A stretch of 64,000 bases of DNA from the NCBI GenBank assembly GCA_036835375.1, contig DAITMB010000007.1:1-64000 (forward strand), written 5' to 3'. Under the pieces are notes generated by a model. That model ran no database searches. It was not told where the DNA came from and worked only from the letters and a program-made list of their open reading frames with translations. The stretch comes from JANQTF01 sp036835375. Its GTDB lineage: Bacteria > Bacteroidota > Bacteroidia > J057. Positions within the stretch are counted from its first letter, which is position 1; each line of letters starts with the position of its first letter. Both the position numbers and the translations under genes were made by a program. Of this stretch, positions 27,693 to 36,749 are shown piece after piece.

Positions 27693-27777
27693 ACCTGCTG
27701 AGTAAAAGCATGAAAAACCAATCGTGTCAAATACGGGAACAGCTCGCCTCCCTTCGGCTGACTTCAGCTATCGTGGC

Positions 27778-28434
27778 TTATTCTTGGATCAAAAAGGTCA
27801 CCATGGCATAGCCGTACTGATTATTGACTGTGGTCAGCTCATACACCAGATTGACCCTGCCACTACCGTTCGTGGGGGCTTGGTACGTCAATATATGGTC
27901 AGACGTAAAGCTTGCTCGTCCTTGAGCAGGCGCAACAAGTACCGAAATTTGATCCACAGGGTTTGCGATCCGAGGGAGCAAGTCGTTGGCGAGTACATCC
28001 ACCCGCACCATTTGCCCTGGCGCAACGATGCCACCACGGTCATCTACAGCAATGTTGCGGGGGCGGGTGCGAGGGGGAATGTTGCCTCTGCGTCGAACGC
28101 GCACGACCACTGCACGGCGGCGGGTCCGGTCGCCTTCTTTGATCGTCATGACGAATCTGTCGTCGATCTCTCCACCGCGGCCTTCGCGAGGAGTATAAAC
28201 AAGTAAGCTGCCTTGCATCAGCGCGATGGTGCCTTCCGTGGGTTCCTCGACCATGTCTATTTGAACGGCACCCGAGGCCTCTATCCCTTCCATGATATCG
28301 ATCAAGGCAGGTTCTTCGAGTTCTGCATAAATTTCGAGGTCGTCAGCAGTGTCTTCGAGCGCATCAATGCCTACTTTTTCGCAGGAAGTGAAGGCAAGAA
28401 GGGCCAAGAGAAGTAAAATTGGGGTTGACTTCAT
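27778..28434 (-). CDS. Lipoprotein with cadherin/Ig-like domains
   Basis: About 218 residues with a strong lipoprotein signal (LLALLAFTSC) and an acidic spacer. Two beta-sandwich-like modules follow, one around VEEPTEGTIALMQGSLLVYTP and one around VRVDVLANDLL to LTYQAPTNGSG, resembling the bacterial Ig-like/cadherin-like domains in cell-surface adhesins (the DVLAND and YxAP motifs). An arginine-rich stretch (RTRRRAVVVRVRRRG) between them is unusual. Probably surface-exposed or periplasmic; no enzymatic motif. Transcribed in the same direction as the sigma factor but upstream of it, 85 bp apart. Confidence 0.7.
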   Translation of the reverse strand: MKSTPILLLLALLAFTSCEKVGIDALEDTADDLEIYAELEEPALIDIMEGIEASGAVQIDMVEEPTEGTIALMQGSLLVYTPREGRGGEIDDRFVMTIKEGDRTRRRAVVVRVRRRGNIPPRTRPRNIAVDDRGGIVAPGQMVRVDVLANDLLPRIANPVDQISVLVAPAQGRASFTSDHILTYQAPTNGSGRVNLVYELTTVNNQYGYAMVTFLIQE

Positions 28435-28941
28435 CACTAAATAGGATTTCATGAAAAGATAAGCAATGGTAGCAAGGAGGCAACGCTCCCCACTTGTTTC
28501 TTATGACAAATGTGAACAGCAGATCGTTAACAACCCCTGGGAGGAATTTGCACTTTTCTCGCTTTGTTGAAGGGTAGCGAGGTGAAGCTACTGGGACAAT
28601 GCTTTTAGCAAAAACCGAGTCATGAACTTCCCTCATCAGCCCGGGCGGTCTCAAAACGCTTTTGACAAAACGACCATGTGGGTGGAGGGAGAGGGTGGAC
28701 ACAGCGAAAAACTACCACATCCCTATCAGACAACTCCTTACTATACTTTGATTTTTAACAATACTATCGAATTTAGCCCTCTCCCCATTTACTTACTGAG
28801 GATGACAGCCTCAAAAATTACTCCAAAAAGAAATTCTTCCAGTACGGGTAGTGTGAGCGTAGCTCCCTTGATTCAACAGGTATGTGGAATCAACATGCAG
28901 CTTTTTCAAAAGATTTGAAGAAGAAGGACAAGAAATATACA
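28435..28941. other. Gene-free stretch before the glycan operon end
   Basis: About 507 bp between the end of the GT61 gene and the start of the Ig-like lipoprotein gene. No gene, terminator with a clear T run, or repeat is visible; it should hold the lipoprotein promoter. Confidence 0.5.
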
Positions 28942-30225
28942 TCAGTGATCCACTGGCACCAATGGCACCACACCAGCGAGCTCAAGTGTCGCGCGTAGCT
29001 TGTCGAGGCTCACGGTAATGTCGCCTTCGTTAAGCTCTAAATTCACACCTTCTTTCATGCCTTTGCCTTCTCCTAAAAAATAATAATAATCCAATCCCGA
29101 TAGATTGGCCAAAGAATAAAAGCAAGCATTTACATACATCGGATCAAAAAACTCGATGACTTTGGTTCCTTTCTGGCAAAAGAACAAATGTGTGAGTCCT
29201 GCTCCATGTGGTGCAATAATGACCTTGGCTTGCGCAAAAAGGGCCATTTGCTCTGCATATGACATGCTTTCTAATTGATGTGGCTGAAATCCCCATTCGG
29301 AGACCAATCCAGTAACTTCTTCGGAGTTGGTCACATTTCTGAACTGGGCTTTGGCCCGCGAGATATATACATAAGGCGAAGTCCCACTCGGCAAATCTGC
29401 TTGATAAGGGCTCAGTCGATCGCGTAGCCACTGTGTGATCCATGGCGTATAATTTCCTGTGCCAGCAGGCATGGAGGGGACCACCAGCTCAGCAGCCTTG
29501 ATATGTGGGTAGGTCTGCATGTCCACAATCTTCTCCACTGGAACGCCGACCATCTGAAGGGTATCCTTCATGAATCGGCTTTTCGCGCTGTTGACGATCA
29601 CGTAGTCCATGTCCTGAAGCGACAGACCAGCGCGCTCCAGGCTCGCAACTCGTGGCAAGACTTCAAGGATCCAATGGAAAAACATCTCCCCTTTCATGCT
29701 GGCCAGGCACAGCGCGCGACCTGTGAGTTCATGAACGTCTCCGAGCTTCCATTGGCTGAATACGTCATGATCCCATGCCTCAGCCTTGAATTGGTAGGAA
29801 AGTGGGTGAACGAGCTGGTCGTCTTGGCTCAAGACCGCTATCCCGTCCACTTGACGGAGGTCATTGTGCCGTACCCATACCCGTCCGTGTCTCAGGGTTG
29901 CGACATAAGCCGGGATGGATTCTTTCTCATACTCTGCCCGAATGAGCCAATGTACCTCTTCATCTATGGTGTTTGGCACAGCACGATGCAGTGCTTCGAC
30001 AGGTGCCACCTCGACGAAGTGCTCAATTTCAGGAGAGAGCGAAGCTTCATGCCAAGCTTCGAGGGTCATGTACACGCCCTTTGGGGGGCCTAGCTTCTCA
30101 GAAGATATGGAAGAGATGCGCAAAGGAAGGAGCATCCACTTCGTGGCTTTTCGCTTGGTAGCGCGAAACCAGCGTTGGTACGGTCGAATGATCGGCCTCA
30201 GCTTGATTTTGAGTTGTTGGAGCAT
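28942..30225 (-). CDS. Glycosyltransferase family 61 (DUF563) protein
   Basis: A 427-residue cytosolic-looking transferase of the GT61 type. Hallmarks are GEMFFHWILEVLPRV in the middle, YISRAKAQFRNVTN, and the C-terminal APHGAGLTHLFFC plus KVIEFFDPMY. GT61 enzymes transfer pentoses or GlcNAc in plants and animals and occur in bacterial capsule/LPS clusters, where specificity varies. It is the last gene of the minus-strand polysaccharide operon. The ATG at 30225 (MLQQLKIKLR) was chosen because residues upstream run into the gap and belong to intergenic sequence or the tail of the sulfotransferase. Confidence 0.85.
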   Translation of the reverse strand: MLQQLKIKLRPIIRPYQRWFRATKRKATKWMLLPLRISSISSEKLGPPKGVYMTLEAWHEASLSPEIEHFVEVAPVEALHRAVPNTIDEEVHWLIRAEYEKESIPAYVATLRHGRVWVRHNDLRQVDGIAVLSQDDQLVHPLSYQFKAEAWDHDVFSQWKLGDVHELTGRALCLASMKGEMFFHWILEVLPRVASLERAGLSLQDMDYVIVNSAKSRFMKDTLQMVGVPVEKIVDMQTYPHIKAAELVVPSMPAGTGNYTPWITQWLRDRLSPYQADLPSGTSPYVYISRAKAQFRNVTNSEEVTGLVSEWGFQPHQLESMSYAEQMALFAQAKVIIAPHGAGLTHLFFCQKGTKVIEFFDPMYVNACFYSLANLSGLDYYYFLGEGKGMKEGVNLELNEGDITVSLDKLRATLELAGVVPLVPVDH

Positions 30226-30288
30226 GATTGTGTGATGAGGGTGTCGGCTGATAGGCGTGGGCAGTGGAGCGGGCTCCGACTCGAGAAG

Positions 30289-30388
30289 NNNNNNNNNNNN
30301 NNNNNNNNNNNNNNNNNNNNNNNNNNNNNNNNNNNNNNNNNNNNNNNNNNNNNNNNNNNNNNNNNNNNNNNNNNNNNNNNNNNNNNNN
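30289..30388. other. Scaffold gap (100 N)
   Basis: A placeholder gap between the sulfotransferase and GT61 genes. An open reading frame happens to run through it, producing an artificial fusion of the two; true length is unknown. Confidence 0.95.
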
Positions 30389-31200
30389 TCGTCTTCAAGG
30401 TAGTGCCCCCATCCATAACGATCGAGCAGCGCAAGGACTTCTTGATGATTCACAATAAAGGAATCGAGGCTTTTCGGGGTCACTTTCTTGAGAGCGGTCT
30501 CCGGTGGCTCTACTGTCACACCCAGAAACTGGGACACTCGCTTGAGGGTCTGCCCGTGGGCTGACTGGGTTTCGAGGTCGGCTTCATAGCTCAGTGAGAG
30601 GTGAGGAATGTCTCGAAGCAATTCGAGCTCCCAATGAGCCTGCTCTTCGATGTCGCGAATCCATCGCTCCAACTCGGCTAATTGAACCACCATTTTTTGA
30701 TCGGTCTTTTTGCCAACCGTGGAGTTCGAGTGAAACTGGCCCCTGTGCCGGGCATACACATTGGAAAGGGCTTGGCGAACGACGTTGTGGCGACGAAGGT
30801 GAATGATCTGGTAACCGTCGTCCACGAGGCTTTGGAGGTAGTCACCAAATTTTTCATTTGGAATCCCGAGCTTGAGGCTGATGTGGTACATCAATAGCTT
30901 GAAGCCATAGACCTCCTTGTTAGCGAGCTTAGCACGAGCTTCCCGATACGTCTTGGGGAACATCACTTTCCGGTGGTAGATCTCATTGTCGCAAAAGATG
31001 TGCGAGTTGGAATCCATGAGACTCACCAAGAGGGTGGAGCCACTGCGACCCGTACCGAAAATGATGAATTTTTTTGCGGGTGTCCGCTTGGGCCGAATCA
31101 GAAACTGAAGGTAAGTCTGTAGCTCGAAGACGTAGCCCATCCGCTCATTGAGCCACGGGCTTTTTTTGATAAAGGCTTCGAGTCGTTGTTTGATACCCAT
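30389..31200 (-). CDS. Sulfotransferase-family protein (3' end in a gap)
   Basis: About 270 residues are present. The PAPS 5'-phosphosulfate loop GTGRSGST (residues 49-56) follows a basic N-terminal region, and the second signature is IIHLRRHNVVRQALS. A basic, Ser/Thr-rich segment and the ending WGHYLED resemble the C-termini of this class, so little is likely missing. The enzyme would sulfate a sugar using PAPS; Stf0-like and other carbohydrate sulfotransferases occur in surface-glycan clusters. The ATG at 31200 precedes the domain. Its setting suggests that the glycan carries sulfate, but the acceptor is unknown. Confidence 0.82.
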
Positions 31201-31287
31201 GTGATATGAAAAGGAGAAGTGATTAGTCGTGGGAGAATGGCAGAAACCAAAAGGACTCGGGGGCAAAAGAGTCGGTTGGGCCTTGCC

Positions 31288-32505
31288 TTATGCCCTCACA
31301 GTCTCGGTCAGGGAGAGTATGTTGCGCTTGATATTGTCTAGCTGGTAGGCCCAGGAAAACTGCTCTCGTGTGATGTTGCGGGACTCAGTACGCATTCTCT
31401 CCCACGTCACCTGATTCGTCAACAGGTCGTCGATGTACTTGACAAACTCTCCCATGTCTTGTGTGTGGTAGAGATGAACGCCATTTTCTACAGGCATGCC
31501 TTCCGAGCCAATGGGCGTCGTGACCACAGGCAGACCCCGGAACATAGAGTTCATGACCTTAAGCTTTACACCGGACCCAAATCGCAGCGGCGTGATGAAA
31601 ACCCGGCATTTACCATAGTAATCCTCTAAATCTTCCACAAATCCCGTCATAACTACGCCTTCCAGCTTCTCCGCCAGCTCCACGATGCGGGGGTCGGGCT
31701 GCTTTCCGACAATATAAAATTTCAAATCAGGATGAAGCTTCCTGGTGGCTTCCCAGCCTTCTTCGAGGTACCACAGCAGACCATCCACATTGGCTTCCCA
31801 TCCAAGAGAACCCACATAGAGGATCGATTTCTCGGTGTTGTGCCACGACAAATCTGGCCATTCTAGCATAAAGTCTTCGCCGCAAGGAATGATTTGCTCA
31901 ATCCTTCCTTCATGGTTGATTAGCTCGGACAAAATCTCCTGATCGTTCGGATTGGCCAGCACCATGTCTGCTTTACGGCAGTAGGCGGCCTCCATCTTCT
32001 TGATGCGCTTGGATTCCATAGAGGTCACCAGCTTCTTCATCGGATTGGTGCTCACCTCGGAGTAGCGCTGCCACATGACGAACTCTGCATTGTGCTCGTG
32101 CATGATGGTTTTCGACTGAATGTTATCCGGGATGTATTGGAACATCTCGTAATGATCCACAAATACGAAGTCGAATTTGAACTTCTCCAACCACTCCAGA
32201 ATCTTCGCCTCCAGCACCATGTCATAGTTCCGCACGAGGTTGATAGGCACCCCTTTCATGTAGCTCTTGGCTACCGTACCAGCCGAGCGGTCCACATTCA
32301 GCTCATAGCTGTAGTAATTATCGAGGTCCACTTTGCTGAGAAATTCTTGCTCATACTCAGGATCATCCCATTTGAGAATGGTGATCATCGAGGTACGGAA
32401 GTGCTTGGACAGGTAATTGATGAAATTCCAAGACGTGCTGACTCCACCTTTGAAAGGAGGGTAAGGGAGCTGGGAGGTGATGAAAAGAAGCGATTTATCC
32501 TTCAT
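31288..32505 (-). CDS. Glycosyltransferase family 4
   Basis: A 405-residue GT-B retaining transferase: the N-terminal half opens LLFITSQLPYPPFKGG, a glycine-rich acceptor loop, and the C-terminal nucleotide-binding half has ILYVGSLGWEANVDGLLWY, VMTGFVEDLEDYY, and the EX7E-like end RFGSGVKLKVMNSMFRGLPVVTT. It would add a sugar to the repeat unit or its lipid-linked precursor in the cytosol. Strong SD-less start at ATG 32505. It lies 87 bp upstream of the sulfotransferase in the operon. Confidence 0.9.
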   Translation of the reverse strand: MKDKSLLFITSQLPYPPFKGGVSTSWNFINYLSKHFRTSMITILKWDDPEYEQEFLSKVDLDNYYSYELNVDRSAGTVAKSYMKGVPINLVRNYDMVLEAKILEWLEKFKFDFVFVDHYEMFQYIPDNIQSKTIMHEHNAEFVMWQRYSEVSTNPMKKLVTSMESKRIKKMEAAYCRKADMVLANPNDQEILSELINHEGRIEQIIPCGEDFMLEWPDLSWHNTEKSILYVGSLGWEANVDGLLWYLEEGWEATRKLHPDLKFYIVGKQPDPRIVELAEKLEGVVMTGFVEDLEDYYGKCRVFITPLRFGSGVKLKVMNSMFRGLPVVTTPIGSEGMPVENGVHLYHTQDMGEFVKYIDDLLTNQVTWERMRTESRNITREQFSWAYQLDNIKRNILSLTETVRA

Positions 32506-32640
32506 GGTCTCAAATAGAGAGGTGGGTGATTGGGAATGGAGAGGGCTTTGGTAGTCAAAAATGAAGTTCCGATCTAGGAAAAGAACCTGAAAAGTCACAT
32601 GGGATTGCTTGCTATTCGCCCTGATTAAGATTCTGGTTCT

Positions 32641-33531
32641 TTAACGCGTGTGGGCAACTGGCTCAGCAACACTGGTTTTGCCTTTGAGCGACGAAGTGAC
32701 CATATCGAAATAGGGCTTCATCCACAAAAGAAACCACAAGAGTCCGCCGTGTCTCCGCACATAAAAAAACCAGTCCTTTTTGATGTAGCCCTTCACCGAG
32801 TGAAAATCTTTGATTCGATCCTTGAAGGACAAGCTGGTGTCTCGCCAGCGCTCCGCCGTGGGATTTGTCTCACAAGCTGCGACAAAGCCCGAGGCGAGCC
32901 ATATTTTACAGCCCTTTTTTCCGGCCCTCAGCCCATAGTCCGGGTCTCCCCATCGGTGGGTATAATAAGGCTCAATGTTGCCGACCTTGGCAGCTACGCT
33001 ACGAGGAATCAGCACACAGTTGCCCGTGTTGGATGTACACTCTTTGGGCTCCTCTCCCGGCACCACATCAATCATTTTGAGGGTCCATCGACTTACTCGC
33101 TGAAATCCGCCATAGGAAAATTCGCCAGTGCGCGGATCCAGACAACCCCCGAGAATTATACTATCAGGCATGCCGCGCTCGGCGCGGTCGCGATGCGTAG
33201 CGAGGAGTCGAGCCAAGGCATCGTCAAAGAGGAAAGTATCGTCATTCATCCAAAGATAATAGTCCAGATCGTGCTTCAGCGCTTCGCCAAAAGCGAGGTG
33301 CATGCCCCCGTTCCAAAACAGAGAACCACTCCCGTGAAGAATCTTCGTGTCTGGAAACGCTTTAGCCACTGCCTCTGCTGTTCCGTCCTTGGACCCATCG
33401 TCTGTGAGAAAAATGCGAAGCTTGACTCCCTCCTGGAGGGCAGTTTGCTGATACAAATGCCGAAGGCATTTCAAGGTATATTCCCGCCGATTGAAGCAGG
33501 TCATGACGACTCCGATGGAGATACTCCTCAT
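32641..33531 (-). CDS. Glycosyltransferase family 2
   Basis: A 296-residue GT-A inverting transferase: ISIGVVMTCFNRREYTLKCL opens the Rossmann-like half, followed by FLTDDGSKDGT, the metal-binding LWMNDDTFL, and a catalytic region near HRWGDPDYGLRA. The donor and acceptor cannot be inferred. It is tightly packed behind gmhB (10 bp) and ahead of the GT4 gene in the operon. The ATG at 33531 gives the standard N-terminus; the open frame upstream lacks family similarity. Confidence 0.92.
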   Translation of the reverse strand: MRSISIGVVMTCFNRREYTLKCLRHLYQQTALQEGVKLRIFLTDDGSKDGTAEAVAKAFPDTKILHGSGSLFWNGGMHLAFGEALKHDLDYYLWMNDDTFLFDDALARLLATHRDRAERGMPDSIILGGCLDPRTGEFSYGGFQRVSRWTLKMIDVVPGEEPKECTSNTGNCVLIPRSVAAKVGNIEPYYTHRWGDPDYGLRAGKKGCKIWLASGFVAACETNPTAERWRDTSLSFKDRIKDFHSVKGYIKKDWFFYVRRHGGLLWFLLWMKPYFDMVTSSLKGKTSVAEPVAHTR

Positions 33532-33541
33532 GGAGAAAAAG

Positions 33542-34153
33542 TTAAGTGAATGAAGTGGAAGAGGACGAAGGAACGGGGAAAGTCGATACTTGGCGGGCAA
33601 AATCTGGCAACCCATCTACCCGCAGGTCCACCAAGTCTTCTGTTGGAGGTGTTATCGTTTCGGGTGACACCCAGACGGTAGCCATTCCGACATTTCGCCC
33701 AAACTTCATGTCGGAGAGCGAATCCCCGATCACGAGACTTTTGGCAAAATCAATCTCAGGAAAATCAGCCTGCGCCTGCCAAGCCATACCGGGGAGAGGC
33801 TTTCGCCAGCCGCGGTGGTCTTGGTCGCTGAGGTCTGGTGCGTGGTAAATCCGATCAATTCGGCCCCCTTCTGCGTGAATCATGGAGATCATGCGCGCGT
33901 GAATGTCGGCAAGGTCTGCCTCCGTCATGAGCCCACGACCTATCCCACGCTGGTTGGTCACCACGATCAGTCGTCCGAAATACTGAGAAAGAACGGCGAG
34001 CGCTTCCAGTACACCCGGAATAAAGGTAAATTCTGCCCAAGCCTTCACATAGTCATCGTCCCGCTTTTGGTTGATAACACCGTCTCGGTCGATGAAGAGG
34101 CTCCATGAACGGTCAGGCCCGGAGGGCGGCAAAATCGTGCTGAGATCGCTCAT
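33542..34153 (-). CDS. gmhB: D-glycero-D-manno-heptose bisphosphate phosphatase-like HAD protein
   Basis: A 203-residue histidinol-phosphatase-type HAD phosphatase: catalytic FIDRDGVINQ (DxD motif I), VVTNQRGIGRG (motif II), HAPDLSDQDHRGWRKP, with the zinc-binding cysteine loop of typical GmhB absent (no CxH/CxC cluster is visible), and motif III VIGDSLSDM. It dephosphorylates heptose 1,7-bisphosphate. The start at ATG 34153 overlaps the hddC-like gene by 41 bp. Context with hddA, gmhA and hddC supports the heptose pathway. Confidence 0.87.
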   Translation of the reverse strand: MSDLSTILPPSGPDRSWSLFIDRDGVINQKRDDDYVKAWAEFTFIPGVLEALAVLSQYFGRLIVVTNQRGIGRGLMTEADLADIHARMISMIHAEGGRIDRIYHAPDLSDQDHRGWRKPLPGMAWQAQADFPEIDFAKSLVIGDSLSDMKFGRNVGMATVWVSPETITPPTEDLVDLRVDGLPDFARQVSTFPVPSSSSTSFT

Positions 34154-34820
34154 AGTCGCTGGGAATTCCGATGTCGATAAAGTAAGTGTCTGAAACCATG
34201 CCGCTGAAGAGGCGGCTTTGGCACAGGCCTTCGAGGATTTCTTTTTCAAAGGAAAATTTCGCTGGCAAATCCAATCCTTCCCAGATGCTGGTCTTGAAAA
34301 GATATACTCCACCATTGATCAGCCCTTCTTTTCGCTGCTGCTTCTCTTCAAAGCCCAGCACCCGACAGCTACCTGAGTCGATTTTTACTGTTCCGTATCG
34401 GTCAAAATCGGTCATTGGCTTCAGCGCCAGGGCCATTTCGCAGTCATGCGCTTCGAAAAAGGCGTCGTAGGCTGCAAGATTCACCCGAAAATAAGTGTCC
34501 CCATTGAGCACAAACACCCGGTCGCCTTCCACCAGATCGCTGGCCAGCTTGATGCCTCCTCCTGTCCCGAGAGCCTCTTCTTCCACAGAATAGACCAACT
34601 CCATGTTCAGATAGCGGCTGCCGAATGTCTCCATGATCACTTCTCGCTTGTAGCCTACAGCGAGAATCACGCGCTCAATTCCCTGAGCATTCAGGTCATC
34701 AAGCAGATAAGCAAGGAAGGGACGGCCATTGACAGGGGCCATAGGCTTGGGCACATCGGAAACAACTGTGCGCAACCTGGTTCCCATGCCGCCTGCCAAT
34801 ACGATGGCTTCTTTGGTCAT
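34113..34820 (-). CDS. hddC: Sugar-phosphate nucleotidyltransferase, probably heptose-1-phosphate guanylyltransferase
   Basis: A 235-residue nucleotidyltransferase with the glycine-rich loop VLAGGMGTRLR, the domain-ending LVFVLNGDTYF-like strand (RVFVLNGDTYF), and KPMTDFDRYG. RmlA/HddC-like enzymes activate sugar 1-phosphates; neighbours identify heptose 1-phosphate with GTP as the likely substrates (D-glycero-alpha-D-manno form). Sequence alone would also allow a mannose-1-phosphate enzyme. It sits between gmhA and gmhB, overlapping the latter by 41 bp. Confidence 0.85.
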   Translation of the reverse strand: MTKEAIVLAGGMGTRLRTVVSDVPKPMAPVNGRPFLAYLLDDLNAQGIERVILAVGYKREVIMETFGSRYLNMELVYSVEEEALGTGGGIKLASDLVEGDRVFVLNGDTYFRVNLAAYDAFFEAHDCEMALALKPMTDFDRYGTVKIDSGSCRVLGFEEKQQRKEGLINGGVYLFKTSIWEGLDLPAKFSFEKEILEGLCQSRLFSGMVSDTYFIDIGIPSDYERSQHDFAALRA

Positions 34821-34873
34821 AAGTGGGGTGTTAGTAAAAGGAACGTGGGGTATGGGGTAAAAAAAGGAAGGGA

Positions 34874-34937
34874 ATCGAGCCGAGGTCCCATATGGGATAT
34901 GAGAACTTTCTGCGAAGTGCCAGTTCCTCAGCTCGAT
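34874..34937. repeat. Intergenic inverted repeat with inner palindrome
   Basis: ATCGAGCCGAGG (34874-34885) and CCTCAGCTCGAT (34926-34937) pair over 12 bases with one G-U-type mismatch, and TCCCATATGGGA (34886-34897) is a perfect palindrome inside. It lies between gmhA and hddC in the heptose operon; an RNA control element, processing site or operator are possibilities. Confidence 0.5.
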
Positions 34938-34953
34938 CCTGTTTGTCAGGGGG

Positions 34954-35571
34954 TTATCCCTCTACTTCTTCCACAGCCACGGGTGCTGGGGTGAAGAGGG
35001 CAGCCTCTACCAATTCACACACGGCATGACCCAGCAACATGTGGCACTCCTGAATCCGCGGGGTATCGGTAGAAGGCATGTTGAGGAGAAAATCACAGTG
35101 ATGGCGCATCTCGCCGCCAGTCTCACCTGTCATGGCCACGACGATCAGTCCCTGAAGCTTCGCCTGCTTGAAGGCCTCCACCACGTTTTTGCTGTTGCCA
35201 GAGGTGGACATTCCGATCAACACATCGCCGGGGCGACCTTTGGCCTTGATGAGTCGGCTATAGATTTGGTCGTAGGAATAGTCGTTTGCCACAGCCGTGA
35301 CATAGGAAGTATTCACATGCAATGCCTCCGAAAACAGCGGGTCGCGGTCAAAGTAGAAGCGGCCAGAAAATTCTGCGGCCAAGTGCTGGGCATCGGCAGC
35401 GCTACCGCCATTTCCACACCAGAACACAGCCTTGCCTTGACGGAAAGCTTCGGTGATGACTGCTGCAACCTCAGCTGTGAGTTGGAGGAGCGATTCGTTT
35501 TCGAGGAGAGCTTGCTTCGTGTCGATCGACGAAGCCACGATGGATTGGATCTTGTTCATTTGATTGTCCAT
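34954..35571 (-). CDS. gmhA: Sedoheptulose-7-phosphate isomerase
   Basis: Converts sedoheptulose 7-phosphate to D-glycero-D-manno-heptose 7-phosphate. The 205 residues show the SIS-domain signatures FWCGNGGSAADAQHLAAE and LIGMSTSGNSKNVV, then VAMTGETGG and the C-terminal HMLLGHAVCELVE, as in GmhA. The length is slightly above the usual 190. The start overlaps the end of hddA by 16 bp, indicating a co-translated heptose cassette. Confidence 0.92.
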   Translation of the reverse strand: MDNQMNKIQSIVASSIDTKQALLENESLLQLTAEVAAVITEAFRQGKAVFWCGNGGSAADAQHLAAEFSGRFYFDRDPLFSEALHVNTSYVTAVANDYSYDQIYSRLIKAKGRPGDVLIGMSTSGNSKNVVEAFKQAKLQGLIVVAMTGETGGEMRHHCDFLLNMPSTDTPRIQECHMLLGHAVCELVEAALFTPAPVAVEEVEG

Positions 35572-36584
35572 GAAGTAACACCAAGGGGAGAAAATTTGAC
35601 GTCGTGTACCTCGCCACCAAAGCTTTTGAGCTTATCAATCACTTTGTAGCGCGTGTTGCCTGGGCAGTAGAAGGTCATGAATCCTCCACCTCCTGCTCCG
35701 GAAAGTTTGCCACCAGTAGCACCCATTTTGCGGGCTTCAGTGTAGATTTCGTCGATCACGGGATTAGAAATCCCAGCTGCCAAGTCCTTTTTGAACTTCC
35801 AGCCATAATCCAGGAGATCTCCGATTCGGTCGATCTCCCCGCGCAAGAGCGCTTCTTTCATCAGAAATGCCTGATTTTTCAGCTCGTGCATCGCATCCAC
35901 CGACTTGCCGTTGCCCATAGACACTGAGGCCTGCTGGGCTTCGATGATCTTGGAGCTGAGGCGAGAAGTGCCGGTGTAGTACGTGATGATGTTGAACTCC
36001 ATTTCGAGGAGCGAGCGATTGCGGATTCGGAGTGGGTTCACAATGACTTTGTCATCTTTGTAAAACTCCATGAAATTGAATCCGCCAAAAGTTGCGGCAT
36101 ACTGGTCCTGTTTGCCTCCGGCAAAGTTCAAGTCGATTCGTTCGATGTCGTGGGCGAGGTGTGCGATGTCGTACTCTCCCAGCGGCAGGCGGAGCCATTC
36201 GGTGAAGGCGCCTACGATCGCTACGACCAGGGTAGAGGAAGAGCCGAGGCCGGAGCCAGCGGGGGCATCCACCCAGGTATTCATCTCAAAGGAAAGAGGC
36301 GCATTGTGGTTGAAATCCTTCACCACGCGATTGTACACGCCTTTGAGCAGATCCAGATCGCCATCGATGGGAAGGCGGGCCACACTGTCGTATTCAAACC
36401 GCTCGTTTCGATCGACGGCATGAAGCACGATTTTACCGTCTTGCCGAGGAATGATGGTAGCGTATGCATATTTCTCGATGGTGCAATTGAGAATCATGCC
36501 GCCGTATTCGTCGGAGTAGGGAGACACATCGGTGCCGCCACCGGCTAGTCCGATACGTAGGGGAGCTTTGCTTCTGATGATCAT
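35556..36584 (-). CDS. hddA: D-glycero-D-manno-heptose 7-phosphate kinase (GHMP family)
   Basis: Phosphorylates D-glycero-D-manno-heptose 7-phosphate at position 1, the route to the alpha anomer and GDP-heptose rather than the ADP-heptose of HldE. The 342-residue GHMP kinase begins with IIRSKAPLRIGLAGGGTDVSPYSD and has the ATP loop PAGSGLGSSSTL and the C-terminal GGKLSGAGGGGFMTF. The fit to HddA is supported by gmhA overlapping its end. Also described for a few related fuco- or galactokinase-like families, which I consider less likely here. Confidence 0.92.
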   Translation of the reverse strand: MIIRSKAPLRIGLAGGGTDVSPYSDEYGGMILNCTIEKYAYATIIPRQDGKIVLHAVDRNERFEYDSVARLPIDGDLDLLKGVYNRVVKDFNHNAPLSFEMNTWVDAPAGSGLGSSSTLVVAIVGAFTEWLRLPLGEYDIAHLAHDIERIDLNFAGGKQDQYAATFGGFNFMEFYKDDKVIVNPLRIRNRSLLEMEFNIITYYTGTSRLSSKIIEAQQASVSMGNGKSVDAMHELKNQAFLMKEALLRGEIDRIGDLLDYGWKFKKDLAAGISNPVIDEIYTEARKMGATGGKLSGAGGGGFMTFYCPGNTRYKVIDKLKSFGGEVHDVKFSPLGVTSWTIK

Positions 36585-36749
36585 GGTGACAAATAGCAGG
36601 TTCCTTGGCTAAGTGCGAAAACGCTTTAAGGAAGATTCTTAGCCGTTCATTTTCAGGGGAATTCGAAGGAAAAGAGAGACTGACGAAAAGGGAAATATTC
36701 GCCCAAGAGAAAAGAACGTACAGAGCCAGGAACAGTCGCAGCGGGGCTT

